This document shows, in pieces, positions 28,824 to 37,694 of a stretch of 64,000 nucleotides of DNA. Where the stretch lies: positions 3,872,879 to 3,936,878 of the forward strand of contig NC_067206.1 in NCBI RefSeq assembly GCF_026262505.1. The letters are read 5' to 3'. Positions within the stretch are counted from its first letter, which is position 1. Every line of letters begins with the position of its first letter. The translations under genes and the position numbers were made by a program. The notes beneath the pieces are model-generated. The model saw only the letters and a list, made by a program, of their open reading frames with translations. It was not told the origin of the DNA and ran no database searches. This DNA is from Trichomonas vaginalis G3. Lineage: Eukaryota; Parabasalia; Trichomonadida; Trichomonadidae.

Positions 28824-29437
28824 TTTGACCAAACCGTCAATTCGTTCAAAGATATTATAAAGAAGTCTAAGTTAGTATGTATAAAGGATACTGAGTTGTT
28901 AGATTGGATAAAGAAGTACCAAAGAAGAGTTTTGAAGTATAATGCTATAAATGAGTATATAAATTCGAAGTTTAAAGACCCAAATGAGGAAATGCAGAGA
29001 ATATTAGAGAAGAAACACTTCAGAAACAAACAGAAAGAGATAGAATACATTTCGAAGAAATTGCAATCTTACGATTGGAAGACATACCCTCATAGATGTC
29101 TTCTTATCTTAGATGACTTTGCTTCTCATCCTTTGTTAAAGAACAGAGAACAAGATATGTGTCGAATTCTTAAGAAGCTCAGACACTTTAACATCTCAGT
29201 CGTAATATGTGTACAGACAGCAAAGAGTTTAAGTAAGGATGTTAAAAGAATACTTACTGACATTATACTCTTCCCTGGATTGTCCGAAGACGATTCATGG
29301 AACTTATGAAAGAGTCCATGGCAGGTAAGTTTGACAGACATGAACTATGGGAGAAGTACAAAGTCATACAAGACCCTCATACTTCTTTCAGAATTCATAT
29401 CTACGCGAACAAAGTTCAAATTGTAAAAAGTCAATAA

Positions 29438-29810
29438 AAATAAATGGTTCATTTACTCTGCTTGTTTGAAAGTTGTCAAAATACTCTGTTATTTTTCACG
29501 ATTTTCATGAGTTTTGGCGACTGGGGTTTCTTACCTACTCGCTGTTCTTCACTGTTTTCATACGGAATCTCTTCTCTCGGTTTTTCGAGGATAGCAATCT
29601 TATGAGGAAATTCATTGAAATTTGGTCATTTTTCAGCAAAAATAATGTTTATGTTAGAATGTTAGATCTAACATGTTTCTAACACGTTTTTCTAACATGG
29701 TCTAAAACACACAAAACTCATGAAATTTCATACGGAATTCAGTAAAAATAATGTTTATGTTAGCATGTTAGATCTAACATGTTTTCTAACACGTTTTCTA
29801 ACATAACTAT
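29438..29810. other. Scar of a lost KilA-N gene and TGTTAGATCTAACA palindromes
   Basis: At 29,447-29,490, minus strand, are the last codons of the KilA-N gene (DNFKQAE region) seen whole in E1. Behind it come two copies of the ATGTTAGATCTAACATG palindrome with TTTCTAACACG half-sites, and CATGAAATTTCATACGGAAT repeats. No intact gene. Confidence 0.6.
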
Positions 29811-30749
29811 TTACAAGCGTTTTACATGGTATATGTTGCGATGGTTCATGACTCTAAACAATTCGTAGCTTCTATTTCTTCTGTCAGTACATCGAATGTT
29901 TTAACGATACCGAAAGTTTCTTTATACTTCTTCTTGACGTCAGATAGAAGGAAATCGTCAGCAGTTGGATAGTTTTTGTTCAGAAATTCTAACATGTTCA
30001 TTTTATCTTCTGCTGGTTTTTCTGCTTCTTTCTTAAATCTGCATAGTCGTTTCGCATACGTTCTATCTCTTTGACGGAGTAGTTATATTTCCTCATTGCT
30101 GCTTTACATTTTGAACATTGCGGATTCATTTTTGCGTTATATTCTGAAAACCTTACCTGCTAAAACAACTAAAGGCGTCAATGGTTTTCTTCATCTCGAA
30201 CATAGCGGGTCTTATTGTTCGTTTCCATACTTTGCCTCTTCTATCTTTATCTCTTATCTGCCATACACATTTGCAACTAATTGAAACAAAGTTGTCGTAG
30301 GTCTTAAATTCTTCGGTTTGTAAAGGTCAGAGATGTTCTTATATACCATGTCGCAATCTTTGTCCATAACCTTATGGTTGCAATGAAAACCAAGGAATTC
30401 ATAATTTACCTTTCGTATGAACTTCTTTATTTCTACTGAGTCAGTGCTTTGACTTCTATTTCGTCAAATTCGGGAATGGTTAGTTTTTGTTGTTGGATTT
30501 CAGGCAATTTGGGTAAATGGTCAATAATGTCCTGCATTCATAAAGATACTGTTCATTTGTTTCATCTTTCGCACTACAGTCTAAATTACTTGTTAAAAGT
30601 TCTTGCTTTATCTTCTGGATTTTTGTTTCGAAAGTATATGAAGAAGGAATGAAGTTTTTCATCTCTACTAACATAGATGTTGGATTCATAACTAGCGAGT
30701 TTGGTGCTGTAGTTGTTTGAATTGTTGTTGTGCCGATTGTTGAAATCAT
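29811..30749 (-). pseudogene. Relative of the 292-aa cargo protein, broken
   Basis: Begins MISTIGTTTIQTTTAPNSLV and matches the gene at 944-1,822 along its length, including the TAPNSLVMNPTSMLVEMK start region. About five breaks. The leader has a T-rich tract and is followed by the GTTAGATCTAAC palindrome at 30,845-30,895. Confidence 0.7.
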
Positions 30750-30932
30750 GTCTTTTATACAAAATAAAAAAAATAAATAAATAAAAAATAAAACTAATTT
30801 TATTTTTTATTTCGGGAAAATTCATGAAAATTCAAGAGTTTTAGACCATGTTAGAAAACGTGTTAGAAAACATGTTAGATCTAACATTCTAACATAAACA
30901 TTATTTTTTGCTGAAAAAGTGTCATTTTTTTC

Positions 30933-31145
30933 ATGTCAGAAGACTCGAAGGTGCAACACTTCCAAAATACCGACGAACTCCGAAGAGCAGCATGGCAGTA
31001 TGTTCTTGACAACTTCTTTGAGTTCTCCAGGAACACCTTGGAAAATGCTGAAGAACTCCGACACAGAGAATTTGGAGAAATTGCACTCCAATACTACATT
31101 GACAAACAAAGGGTAACAAAGGGTAAAATAAGACTAAAAACTTAA
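30933..31145 (+). CDS. Small cargo ORF, 70 aa
   Basis: Starts ATG right after AAAAAGTGTCATTTTTTTC. Composition is polar and helical (NTLENAEELRHREFGEI). No known domain. It shares a leader (AAAAAGTG.CATTTTT) with the next ORF, which supports both as expressed units. Confidence 0.5.
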   Translation: MSEDSKVQHFQNTDELRRAAWQYVLDNFFEFSRNTLENAEELRHREFGEIALQYYIDKQRVTKGKIRLKT

Positions 31146-31166
31146 CGTTTAAAAAGTGACATTTTT

Positions 31167-31367
31167 ATGAGCTCCGAGTCACCGAGAAAACTTGGTCAGA
31201 TGTTAGCAGCTTACTTCCCTGAGGAGGATGGAAGCGTTACATACGTAAGGTTCAAAAACAACGAACCTGGAATTGCGTACCAAATTCGCAATTACATGAC
31301 CATGGAAGAGTACGAAAGGTTTCTACAAGAGAAACCAGCTCTAAACAACTCAGAAAAGAAAGAGTAA
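31167..31367 (+). CDS. Small cargo ORF, 66 aa
   Basis: Starts after AAAAAGTGACATTTTT, 21 bp downstream of the previous stop. It contains GSVTYVRFKNNEPGIAYQIR and a charged end. Unrecognised. Confidence 0.5.
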   Translation: MSSESPRKLGQMLAAYFPEEDGSVTYVRFKNNEPGIAYQIRNYMTMEEYERFLQEKPALNNSEKKE

Positions 31368-31430
31368 AAAGTTTAACTCGTAATTGTTTATTTTTTTACT
31401 TGTATGGGCAAGCTGCAAGAATGAAGTCAA

Positions 31431-31989
31431 CTATCTCCGTCTTTGTCTTGACCAGTTGGACTGCTCTTGCGAGTACGTCTGTTTTGCGGTCTCCAGCTGG
31501 TGTCTGACCTTCGTAATTGCGCATGTTCTTGAGAGCTCCAACTGTAAATGATTGTAGGATGAAGAGTCTCTCAGACTGCTTGAGGTAGTCTTCACGGTCA
31601 CGAACGAATCTGTGGTACGAGTCGAATCGGTCGATTTGAGGGAAGAGACTGAAAGCCTGTCGTCTTCCATAGGGCTGTAGCGTACTCTTTGCGTAAACGG
31701 TTCAGACCTTCTTCGAACTCTTGGTCTCTCTTCGATTGGGATTGAGATTGGAATTGCTGGGTGGAGCTTGCTGGAACATCCAAGGGTTGGGGAAGTAAGG
31801 CATAGGCTGAGGAGGAGGGTAGTTCGGGAAGCCTTGTAGTGGAAATTGGTAGTAACCTTGAGGTGGAAATTGGTAGTAATTTGGTGGAGGGACTTGCTGG
31901 AACTGAGGTGCAGGGGCTGGTGCTTTAGGTTCTGCAGCTTTCGGTTCTTCTGGCTTTGGAAGGCGTTCAGGAAGAGGAACGTCGGACAT
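31431..31989 (-). pseudogene. Proline/glutamine-rich protein gene, broken
   Basis: Starts MSDVPLPERLPKPEEPKAAE and runs into a P/Q/Y-rich section with repeated YYQFPPQG-type motifs. The rest is polar. About one break. Its N-terminus survives in E1 at 4,346. It diverges from the 91-aa gene across the CTTCCGACAGG repeat block. Function unknown; low-complexity virion or assembly proteins of this type are frequent in Polintons. Confidence 0.55.
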
Positions 31990-32226
31990 TCGTTTGTGTC
32001 CTGTCGGAAGGAAGAACTTTTCCTGTCGGAAGGAAAAACTTTTTCTGTCGGAAGGAAAAACTTTTTCTGAATTTCGACCAAAAAGTTCTCAATTTTCGAA
32101 AATTTGAATGGTTTACGGACGGACAACTGGAAGAGTTCTTCCTGTCGGAAGGAAAAATTTTTTTGTCGGAAGGAATTTTTTCCAGTTGTCGGGAAAATAT
32201 TTTCCTGTCGGATGGAAGGACTCGGA
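31990..32226. repeat. CTGTCGGAAGGAAAAA repeat block between divergent genes
   Basis: About eight copies of TTCCTGTCGGAAGGAA or variants on both sides of a core with AATTTTCGAAAATTT. Matches the block at 4,023-4,438 in E1 although the flanking cargo differs, so the repeats are kept while genes around them change. Each repeat can pair TTCC with GGAA. Confidence 0.65.
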
Positions 32227-32502
32227 ATGCTAGAAGGATTTGACGAGGCAATTTACCTAATTGAAATTAACGACTGCGTAAAAGACTACTTGCGCAAGGT
32301 AATGAAGCCCAAGGTCAAGTTCACCAGTATTTCTGGAAGGTCTACACTTCAGCTCGAGACTTCGACTGGAATTCCAATTCAAATACCAGACGGGACAACC
32401 TACGATGGCATAAAGGACGCCAAAAGAGAAGCTCTTGTTAAGTTCCTAAACAAACGTCCTTGGATAAAAATACCAAACAAGGAGAACCCCTACCCCATAT
32501 GA
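32227..32502 (+). CDS. Cargo protein, 91 aa
   Basis: This ATG (MLEGFDEAIYLIEI) is chosen because E1 retains the same start but not the methionine 15 bases upstream. Contains GIPIQIPDGTTYDGIKDAKR and a basic C-terminal half. Unknown. The stop overlaps the next ATG (ATGA). Confidence 0.6.
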   Translation: MLEGFDEAIYLIEINDCVKDYLRKVMKPKVKFTSISGRSTLQLETSTGIPIQIPDGTTYDGIKDAKREALVKFLNKRPWIKIPNKENPYPI

Positions 32503-32597
32503 AATTGGCAATTCAGTCTCTCCTTCACTTCTCGGGTCAGCCGTTCTACATAACCTGTGAAGGCGACATCCAACCAGTTCTTCAGCCAGTTCAGTAA
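32499..32597 (+). CDS. Possible 32-aa ORF
   Basis: ATG overlaps the previous stop by four bases; sequence MKLAIQSLLHFSGQPFYITC and a short acidic end. Only the overlap and tight spacing support it. Confidence 0.3.
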   Translation: MKLAIQSLLHFSGQPFYITCEGDIQPVLQPVQ

Positions 32598-32624
32598 ACA
32601 TCTCATTTTAACTTCACTTTTTTT

Positions 32625-32921
32625 ATGTTTTTACTCACACTCGTACTAAACAGGTTTGTGTACAACTATTTCAACTGTGAACCTTGTATTGACCGGTATT
32701 CCTGCAAATGCAAGTTCGGTCAATACACAATTTATGGTGGCAAGAAGGACAGTGGGGAATGTTATTCTGACATCTGTTGTTGCGCTCGAGAGAGAATTGA
32801 AATTCCAGAGCCACCTCCCCCAAGAACTCCAACACCAACACTCAAGTTGCCAAAGACTCATGTGAAGAAGAAGCCTTCTGGTAAGTTTCTTATAGCCATA
32901 TACATGGCACGCTTTGAGTAA
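32625..32921 (+). CDS. Cysteine-rich small protein, 98 aa
   Basis: Eight cysteines within residues 19-53, including CEPC, CKC and CCC, then a proline-rich linker (EPPPPRTPTPT) and a basic end. The N-terminus (MFLLTLVLN) is short and hydrophobic. It could be zinc-binding or disulphide-bonded. No family recognised. Lies in the GC-richer cargo stretch. Confidence 0.5.
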   Translation: MFLLTLVLNRFVYNYFNCEPCIDRYSCKCKFGQYTIYGGKKDSGECYSDICCCARERIEIPEPPPPRTPTPTLKLPKTHVKKKPSGKFLIAIYMARFE

Positions 32922-32943
32922 AAATATTTTTTTCATTTTTTGA

Positions 32944-33528
32944 ATGAAGCAAGTTAAATTCGTCCCACACCAAACTCAATGGACCGATGAAGAGTTGCAA
33001 GCTATGGTTGAAGGCGTTGAGAACGACATAGACGGCGAACTTGAAGGAGCTCAAACCACAATTGCAACCAAAATTGCACAAGTCAAAGAAGAGATAGCTC
33101 CACTTAAAGCTACCAAAGCTACTCTTGACCTCATGGATAGTTACCGTTTAGATGTCAAGAGTGGAATAAGACAATTAAAATTAAAACTTCTAAACTACGA
33201 AGCTATACTCCAAAAGTTAGCAGAAATGAGAAGACTTTACCAGAGCTACTTACATGTAAGGGACTTACCTTCAAGCAGTCCGACCAAAGATGAATTTTCT
33301 GACATTGTCCCAATTTTGTCCGAAAGTCAGCTCAGATGTTTTGAACTGCTCCCAACATATCCAGAATATGAACGTTTGCCTGAACTCTTCCGCAATCTCA
33401 AAAAACGTTTTTTGGTTCTCATGTTCGAAACTTTTATCGGAAGAGACAACAAACGTTCAGAAGAAGAACAAGATATTATTTTAAACTTGTTGTATGACTT
33501 AACCGTCATAACAAGCTTTTTGAAGTAA
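32944..33528 (+). CDS. Coiled-coil cargo protein, 194 aa
   Basis: Starts 22 bp after the preceding stop, behind the leader AAAAATATTTTTTTCATTTT. Helical with heptad-like spacing in residues 15-90 (LEGAQTTIATKIAQVKEEIA). The C-terminal half is leucine-rich (LPTYPEYERLPELFRNLKKR). Unknown function. Confidence 0.6.
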   Translation: MKQVKFVPHQTQWTDEELQAMVEGVENDIDGELEGAQTTIATKIAQVKEEIAPLKATKATLDLMDSYRLDVKSGIRQLKLKLLNYEAILQKLAEMRRLYQSYLHVRDLPSSSPTKDEFSDIVPILSESQLRCFELLPTYPEYERLPELFRNLKKRFLVLMFETFIGRDNKRSEEEQDIILNLLYDLTVITSFLK

Positions 33529-33560
33529 AACCGTCATTCTCAAACCACTTCATTTTTTCG

Positions 33561-34259
33561 ATGTCCGAACAAGCACCGAAGCCGAACACAATGGCAGATG
33601 TCCTTTCAATGTTGCCAGACAAGCGCCCAGTTCAAATTCAAATTTTGAATTTGAAAGCTCATCTGACAAACACCGTTAAGACTCTCCAAAGTAGTCTTAT
33701 GGAAGAGATGACCAAGCTCAAAGCCGATGTCCTCATGAACCAAGCTTCCAATGAGAAATGCCTGAATGATTTGACGGAAACCTTGCGCATTTACGCGAGA
33801 GAGAACCGAGACCTTGCCAGACTCATCTACCGTTTCTTCGAAGAGATAGACGCCATCTGGAAGGTACTCGGAAAGGACAGAACCTCCAACACCGTAATTC
33901 GTGAGTACCAAATTGAAGAAGGAATTGTCGAGGAAGAAGAGGAAGAAGAGGAAGAAGAGAAACACGAAGAAGAGAAACACGAAGAAAAGGAAGTTTGGGC
34001 AACCCTTGTTGCCGATGACAGTTATGAAATTTCCCAACCCTACCCATACAAAATCCGCAACAGGGAGACCGGCAAGGTTCTTACCCCAGTCCTCAACAAC
34101 TTGGGACACTTGAACCTTAACCTTCGGAATCGTGGTTCAATCTCCATGGGCAAGCTTGTCGCAATTCAATGGGTTCCAAATCCAGGCAAGAAGACGAAGG
34201 TTAGACACATTGACGGTGACAAGCTCAACAACCGTAAGGAGAACCTCGAGTGGTTCTAA
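33561..34259 (+). CDS. HNH homing-endonuclease-like protein
   Basis: 232 aa. N-terminal coiled-coil (1-110), a glutamate run, then a NUMOD4-like segment (WATLVADDSYEIS...KIRNRETGKVL) and an HNH_3-type end (GKLVAIQWVPNP, VRHIDGDKLNNRKENLEW). Such HNH/NUMOD proteins are DNA nucleases of phage and large viruses. Codon usage is markedly more GC-rich (GCC, ACC, CTC) than in the capsid or ATPase genes, suggesting a separate origin. Whole frame. Absent from the corresponding part of E1. Confidence 0.82.
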   Translation: MSEQAPKPNTMADVLSMLPDKRPVQIQILNLKAHLTNTVKTLQSSLMEEMTKLKADVLMNQASNEKCLNDLTETLRIYARENRDLARLIYRFFEEIDAIWKVLGKDRTSNTVIREYQIEEGIVEEEEEEEEEEKHEEEKHEEKEVWATLVADDSYEISQPYPYKIRNRETGKVLTPVLNNLGHLNLNLRNRGSISMGKLVAIQWVPNPGKKTKVRHIDGDKLNNRKENLEWF

Positions 34260-34308
34260 GAGTAAAAAAATTTTATTTTAGGGGGAAACCCCGAGTAAAT
34301 TTAGGTGT

Positions 34309-34572
34309 TTATTTAGTTAAGTAGCTTAAATTAATGAGAATTTGGACAAGTAGTTCCTGACCCCTGAATTGGACTCTTTCGTCATCCCAGTTGCGTAGGA
34401 GGTCGTCCCAGAGGAGTTGGTAGAATTGCCAATCCAAGGACGATTTGTCCTCCCAGGCATTGAGGATGTACTGCTCGTAGAGTCTCATGACCTCTCCCTT
34501 GCACCAGACACCCTCTCCCTTGGAACGTAAGGCTTCTTCGAAGTGCTCGAATGCGATTGGCTGCGTGACCAT
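34309..34572 (-). CDS. Small cargo ORF, 87 aa
   Basis: From ATG at MVTQPIAFEHFEEALRSKGE; the frame extends four codons further without an ATG. Tryptophan-rich (WQFYQLLWDDLLRNW). Unknown. Divergent from the 35-aa ORF. It shares the GC-richer composition of the HNH gene. Confidence 0.5.
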   Translation of the reverse strand: MVTQPIAFEHFEEALRSKGEGVWCKGEVMRLYEQYILNAWEDKSSLDWQFYQLLWDDLLRNWDDERVQFRGQELLVQILINLSYLTK

Positions 34573-34602
34573 CCGAAATGACACTTTTTGTCCGTTTGGT
34601 CA

Positions 34603-34710
34603 ATGTTTGTGTCTCGTGCCATAGTCGACGAAAATACAGACAAACAGGTTATATATGAGTTTGAGACCAAGAATGGTGTAACTCGACCTGTCCGATTCAA
34701 ATTCGAATAA
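34603..34710 (+). CDS. Possible 35-aa ORF
   Basis: MFVSRAIVDENTDKQVIYEF, ending RPVRFKFE, stop TAAAAA. Fits neatly between its divergent neighbour and the convergent polymerase stop. The end resembles the style of neighbouring small ORFs but there is no further support. Confidence 0.35.
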   Translation: MFVSRAIVDENTDKQVIYEFETKNGVTRPVRFKFE

Positions 34711-34717
34711 AAATTTT

Positions 34718-36871
34718 TTATTTCATGCAATGTTTAACTATTTCACCATCTTCTTTAACACCCCAGTACTTCCTTTTCGATATTACATGAACTTCGGTGA
34801 AAATTTTGTCCAATTTGAATTGACCCATCTTTTCACCGACCATGCCCATTTCAATGAGTTTGTTGTACCCTTCTTCGTTCGTCATGAGTGCGTCAATGTT
34901 CTCATAGTAAACCTTCACTTTGGATTTGACTTCGGAGAAGAATTTGTTGTAGTTGTCAAGGACTGCCTTTGCGAACTGAGGGTAAGACCAATGTTCGACA
35001 ATAGGTTTTAATGTGGTTACTAAGCCACTTTGACCTTGAGTGAATTCGTACTTCAAAACAAAAGGAGAAAACCTTTCAACAAAGTTGTCGACCTTCTCAT
35101 AATGTTTACTCTTCATCTCTTGAGGTTTCTTAATGGAATATCCCCATGTCGAATTCATAAGCAATTTGAGTGTCATTGCAAGTTTGGGGTTTGAAGCTTT
35201 CCTAATATCATACAGTTGTTGTATGACTTTTCCAACTGTATAGTTCCTTCCTGGGAACTCACCATCTTCGTTTGGAATTCCAGTTGGAATATATTGGACG
35301 AACCTCATGTACGCAGCGTTAAGGTCGACATAGTATATCTTTTCATCTGAGTCGAACTTGTCGCAACCAATTGGTCCAGTTTGTGGAAATTCAAGTGAGT
35401 CTCTTATCTTCTGAGAAACTTCTCCTGTTATCTCATAAACATCGTCGAAGCAACCTGTTTCATATAAAACCTTCTGACCTAACTCAGATGCTCTCCAATA
35501 CAATTTGACGTCAATTGGATGTCTCAATGGAAGTTTGTTTATAGCATCTTGAAGTTCTTGCAACCTCATTGGAAGTTCTTCTGGTTCAGGTTGGTATCCG
35601 AACAATCCAACTCCTTTTGGAACTGTGTACTTCTTTTGTGCTATAACTTTGTCCGGAACAACTTTTGGTCTTACCAACAATGAAAAGTTTGTTTCGTCTT
35701 TTGGTACAAAAGTTTCTGTCAGCTTGTCATCTGGAATTGGTTCCAACAAGCCTTTCTCGAAAAGAATGTTAACAGCTCTGACAATGTTGCACTTACCTTT
35801 TCCGAACAATGGGTTTGTAAGACTTTCGTTCAACATGAAGTGGTTGTGGACAATTACAATCTTCAACCATGGTAAGTCTTTGTCAACAACATAGTCGTCA
35901 TGTGAAGAACCTTTCTCAGTCGGAATGTTGACTCGGATATTGACATTTGCCAACGGTGCAATTTTTGACAATTGACCTCTGAGCATGTACCTTGTTTTCA
36001 CACATGACTCAAGATACTTCATCTTCTCATCTGTAACAAGACCAGAGTTCCTGAGACATGTAAGAATACAAGGTTCATTGACAATTGTTTCAATTGAATT
36101 GTAAATTCCATACCTTGTCAAGTCAATGTCAGACTTATTTCTGAACGGGAAGTATCCAGCATGTTGTCTGACTGCTTGAGGGTTAGGTTGGTACCATTCG
36201 AACTTGACACTTGCAATTCCTTCAATTGCATTCAAAATGTCTGAGTCGGAGTCAACCATTTGTTCTCTCTTTGTAGTCTTGAAAGCGTCAAGAAGTTTTG
36301 CGGCTGTTTGTTCATTGCCATGTGCATAGTAAATGTGACCATCCAAATCTGTTATGGTCAATCTGAGATTGTATCCTTTCTTATTTCCGTCTTGTATGGC
36401 AGCAAGTACACCCATGAAGCCTTCTTTGTTCTTTCCTTCGTCAAAGTTTACTGTAAAGGTTCGACCAGATGTAATTTGACTTCTAACTTCACGATACTTC
36501 TCATATGCATATCTTGTTCTTTCCATGGGAGCATGTGTGTCTTCACCTTTTCCTTTTTTCCTTCTCAAAGGATGCAATTGTTCGTCATGTTTCCAGTAGA
36601 ATCTGGCAAAGCCGTCGTGTCCTTCAACTTGAGGTTCACTAACATCGAAAGGCATGTCCATAAGACGTTCTTCTTCTAACCTCTCTAGTCTGTTTGGATA
36701 ATTGGCACGTGCTGTTTCCAAATCCATTTCGTAGCGAAGACCAGACAATTTGTCATAGACTTTTATGGGTCTTCCCTTCCTATATTTAAACTTCTTCGAA
36801 ACTCTCCAACCATATCTTTCTAACTCTGCTTTTATTCTAGCAGACCTTCTGTCCATTCTATATGGGGGCAT
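34718..36871 (-). CDS. B-family DNA polymerase (protein-primed type)
   Basis: 717 aa from MPPYRMDRRSARIKAEL; the ATG follows the standard leader (T run, TTTTTATAAAA). Motif A region YYVDLNAAYM near residue 514, motif B region LLMNSTWGYS near 572, motif C region YENIDALMT near 657. These mark the pPolB of Mavericks, which replicates the element from protein-primed ends. The N-terminus is basic (KFKYRKGRPIKVY). It reads as one open frame in this copy and lies between the cargo zone and the virion/integrase end. Converges with the cargo genes. Confidence 0.88.
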   Translation of the reverse strand: MPPYRMDRRSARIKAELERYGWRVSKKFKYRKGRPIKVYDKLSGLRYEMDLETARANYPNRLERLEEERLMDMPFDVSEPQVEGHDGFARFYWKHDEQLHPLRRKKGKGEDTHAPMERTRYAYEKYREVRSQITSGRTFTVNFDEGKNKEGFMGVLAAIQDGNKKGYNLRLTITDLDGHIYYAHGNEQTAAKLLDAFKTTKREQMVDSDSDILNAIEGIASVKFEWYQPNPQAVRQHAGYFPFRNKSDIDLTRYGIYNSIETIVNEPCILTCLRNSGLVTDEKMKYLESCVKTRYMLRGQLSKIAPLANVNIRVNIPTEKGSSHDDYVVDKDLPWLKIVIVHNHFMLNESLTNPLFGKGKCNIVRAVNILFEKGLLEPIPDDKLTETFVPKDETNFSLLVRPKVVPDKVIAQKKYTVPKGVGLFGYQPEPEELPMRLQELQDAINKLPLRHPIDVKLYWRASELGQKVLYETGCFDDVYEITGEVSQKIRDSLEFPQTGPIGCDKFDSDEKIYYVDLNAAYMRFVQYIPTGIPNEDGEFPGRNYTVGKVIQQLYDIRKASNPKLAMTLKLLMNSTWGYSIKKPQEMKSKHYEKVDNFVERFSPFVLKYEFTQGQSGLVTTLKPIVEHWSYPQFAKAVLDNYNKFFSEVKSKVKVYYENIDALMTNEEGYNKLIEMGMVGEKMGQFKLDKIFTEVHVISKRKYWGVKEDGEIVKHCMK

Positions 36872-36918
36872 TTTTATAAAAATAAAAAAATATACTGTTT
36901 TAAAAATATTTTTTTCTT

Positions 36919-37503
36919 TTACTTTACATAACCGCCTGCTGCCATAAGTCTTTGACGCCAACCCATACCAGCTAATGAAGGTTGACTTGGTTTAGTTTGG
37001 AAACTAAACTTTGGTTTTGGTTTATCTTCAGTTTTTGGTTTTTCTTCTTCTATCGGTTTTTCGTCACTTTTCGGTTCCTCTGACTTTACCTCACTTGCAG
37101 GTATGGTTGTGTCGTCAACATCTTCGTAAATATCATATGCCATTTGTTTTTGTTTTCCTTTCAACTTTTTGTGTTTGTTGTAAAGTTTAGAATATTTCGA
37201 CTCTAAGTCAATGAGATGTTCTATAATGAACTGTTGGTCAGTGAAGTATACTTTCCCATCTGTTGTCTCGAAAGCTCCTTCAGACTTCAATATTTTATTT
37301 GTGAGAGTCTGTTTCTTTTTTGAGATACTAGCCGTTCCATTTCTATGAAAAGTGACTTTATAGTTAGGGTTTGTATTTCCAGACCTGGCACTTTCTATTA
37401 TTGAATTTTTCTCTTCATCTGTAAGTTCTTTGACAGGTTTTGACAATGGTTCTGAACTTTTTGTTTGTGGTGTCAAATCTACCGTTTCAACTTCTTCGGT
37501 CAT
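36919..37503 (-). CDS. Maverick protein, 194 aa, charged
   Basis: Unknown. Polar N-terminus, a central basic/helical part (KHKKLKGKQKQMAYDIY), acidic-proline repeats (EEPKSDEKP, EEEKPKTEDKPKPK) and a C-terminal MGWRQRLMAAGGY tail. The last feature recalls short C-terminal motifs of virion proteins, but this is only an impression. Situated 47 bp upstream of the polymerase on the same strand. Confidence 0.65.
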   Translation of the reverse strand: MTEEVETVDLTPQTKSSEPLSKPVKELTDEEKNSIIESARSGNTNPNYKVTFHRNGTASISKKKQTLTNKILKSEGAFETTDGKVYFTDQQFIIEHLIDLESKYSKLYNKHKKLKGKQKQMAYDIYEDVDDTTIPASEVKSEEPKSDEKPIEEEKPKTEDKPKPKFSFQTKPSQPSLAGMGWRQRLMAAGGYVK

Positions 37504-37522
37504 TTCATCTCAGTAAAAAATT

Positions 37523-37675
37523 TTAGTTTGGTTTGTTTTCAACTGGTTGTTGTTGTTTTTTAAGTCGGTCTAAAACTTCCTGAGGTATAGGAAGAACTTG
37601 ACAAACACGTTGTGTAACTGCTGGAAGTCGACAAATCCATCTTGAACCCATTTGTCTCAATGCTGTATTGTTCAT
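37523..37675 (-). CDS. Small Maverick ORF, 50 aa
   Basis: MNNTALRQMGSRWICRLPAV, ending in a KKQQQ tail. ATG lies 19 bp after the stop of the next gene upstream and is preceded by CAGTAAAAAAC like its neighbour at 37,503 (CAGTAAAAAAT), which suggests a shared leader. Function unknown. Confidence 0.5.
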   Translation of the reverse strand: MNNTALRQMGSRWICRLPAVTQRVCQVLPIPQEVLDRLKKQQQPVENKPN

Positions 37676-37694
37676 TTCATCTCAGTAAAAAACT

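Larger units (their letters stand above)
26994..29437 (+). pseudogene. A32-like packaging ATPase gene, interrupted by an insertion
   Basis: Walker A (GLIAPPGSGKT) lies before and Walker B (LLILDDF) after a 1.5-kb foreign insertion. An 81-bp stretch of the gene is present on both sides of it. Besides the insertion there is about one further break. The E1 and E3 copies lack the insertion, so it postdates the split of the copies. Confidence 0.88.

Noticed and set aside
33606-34109. Long antisense frame over the HNH gene
   Set aside because: Its leucine/phenylalanine run is only the reverse of the glutamate run; the sense strand has the HNH motif.
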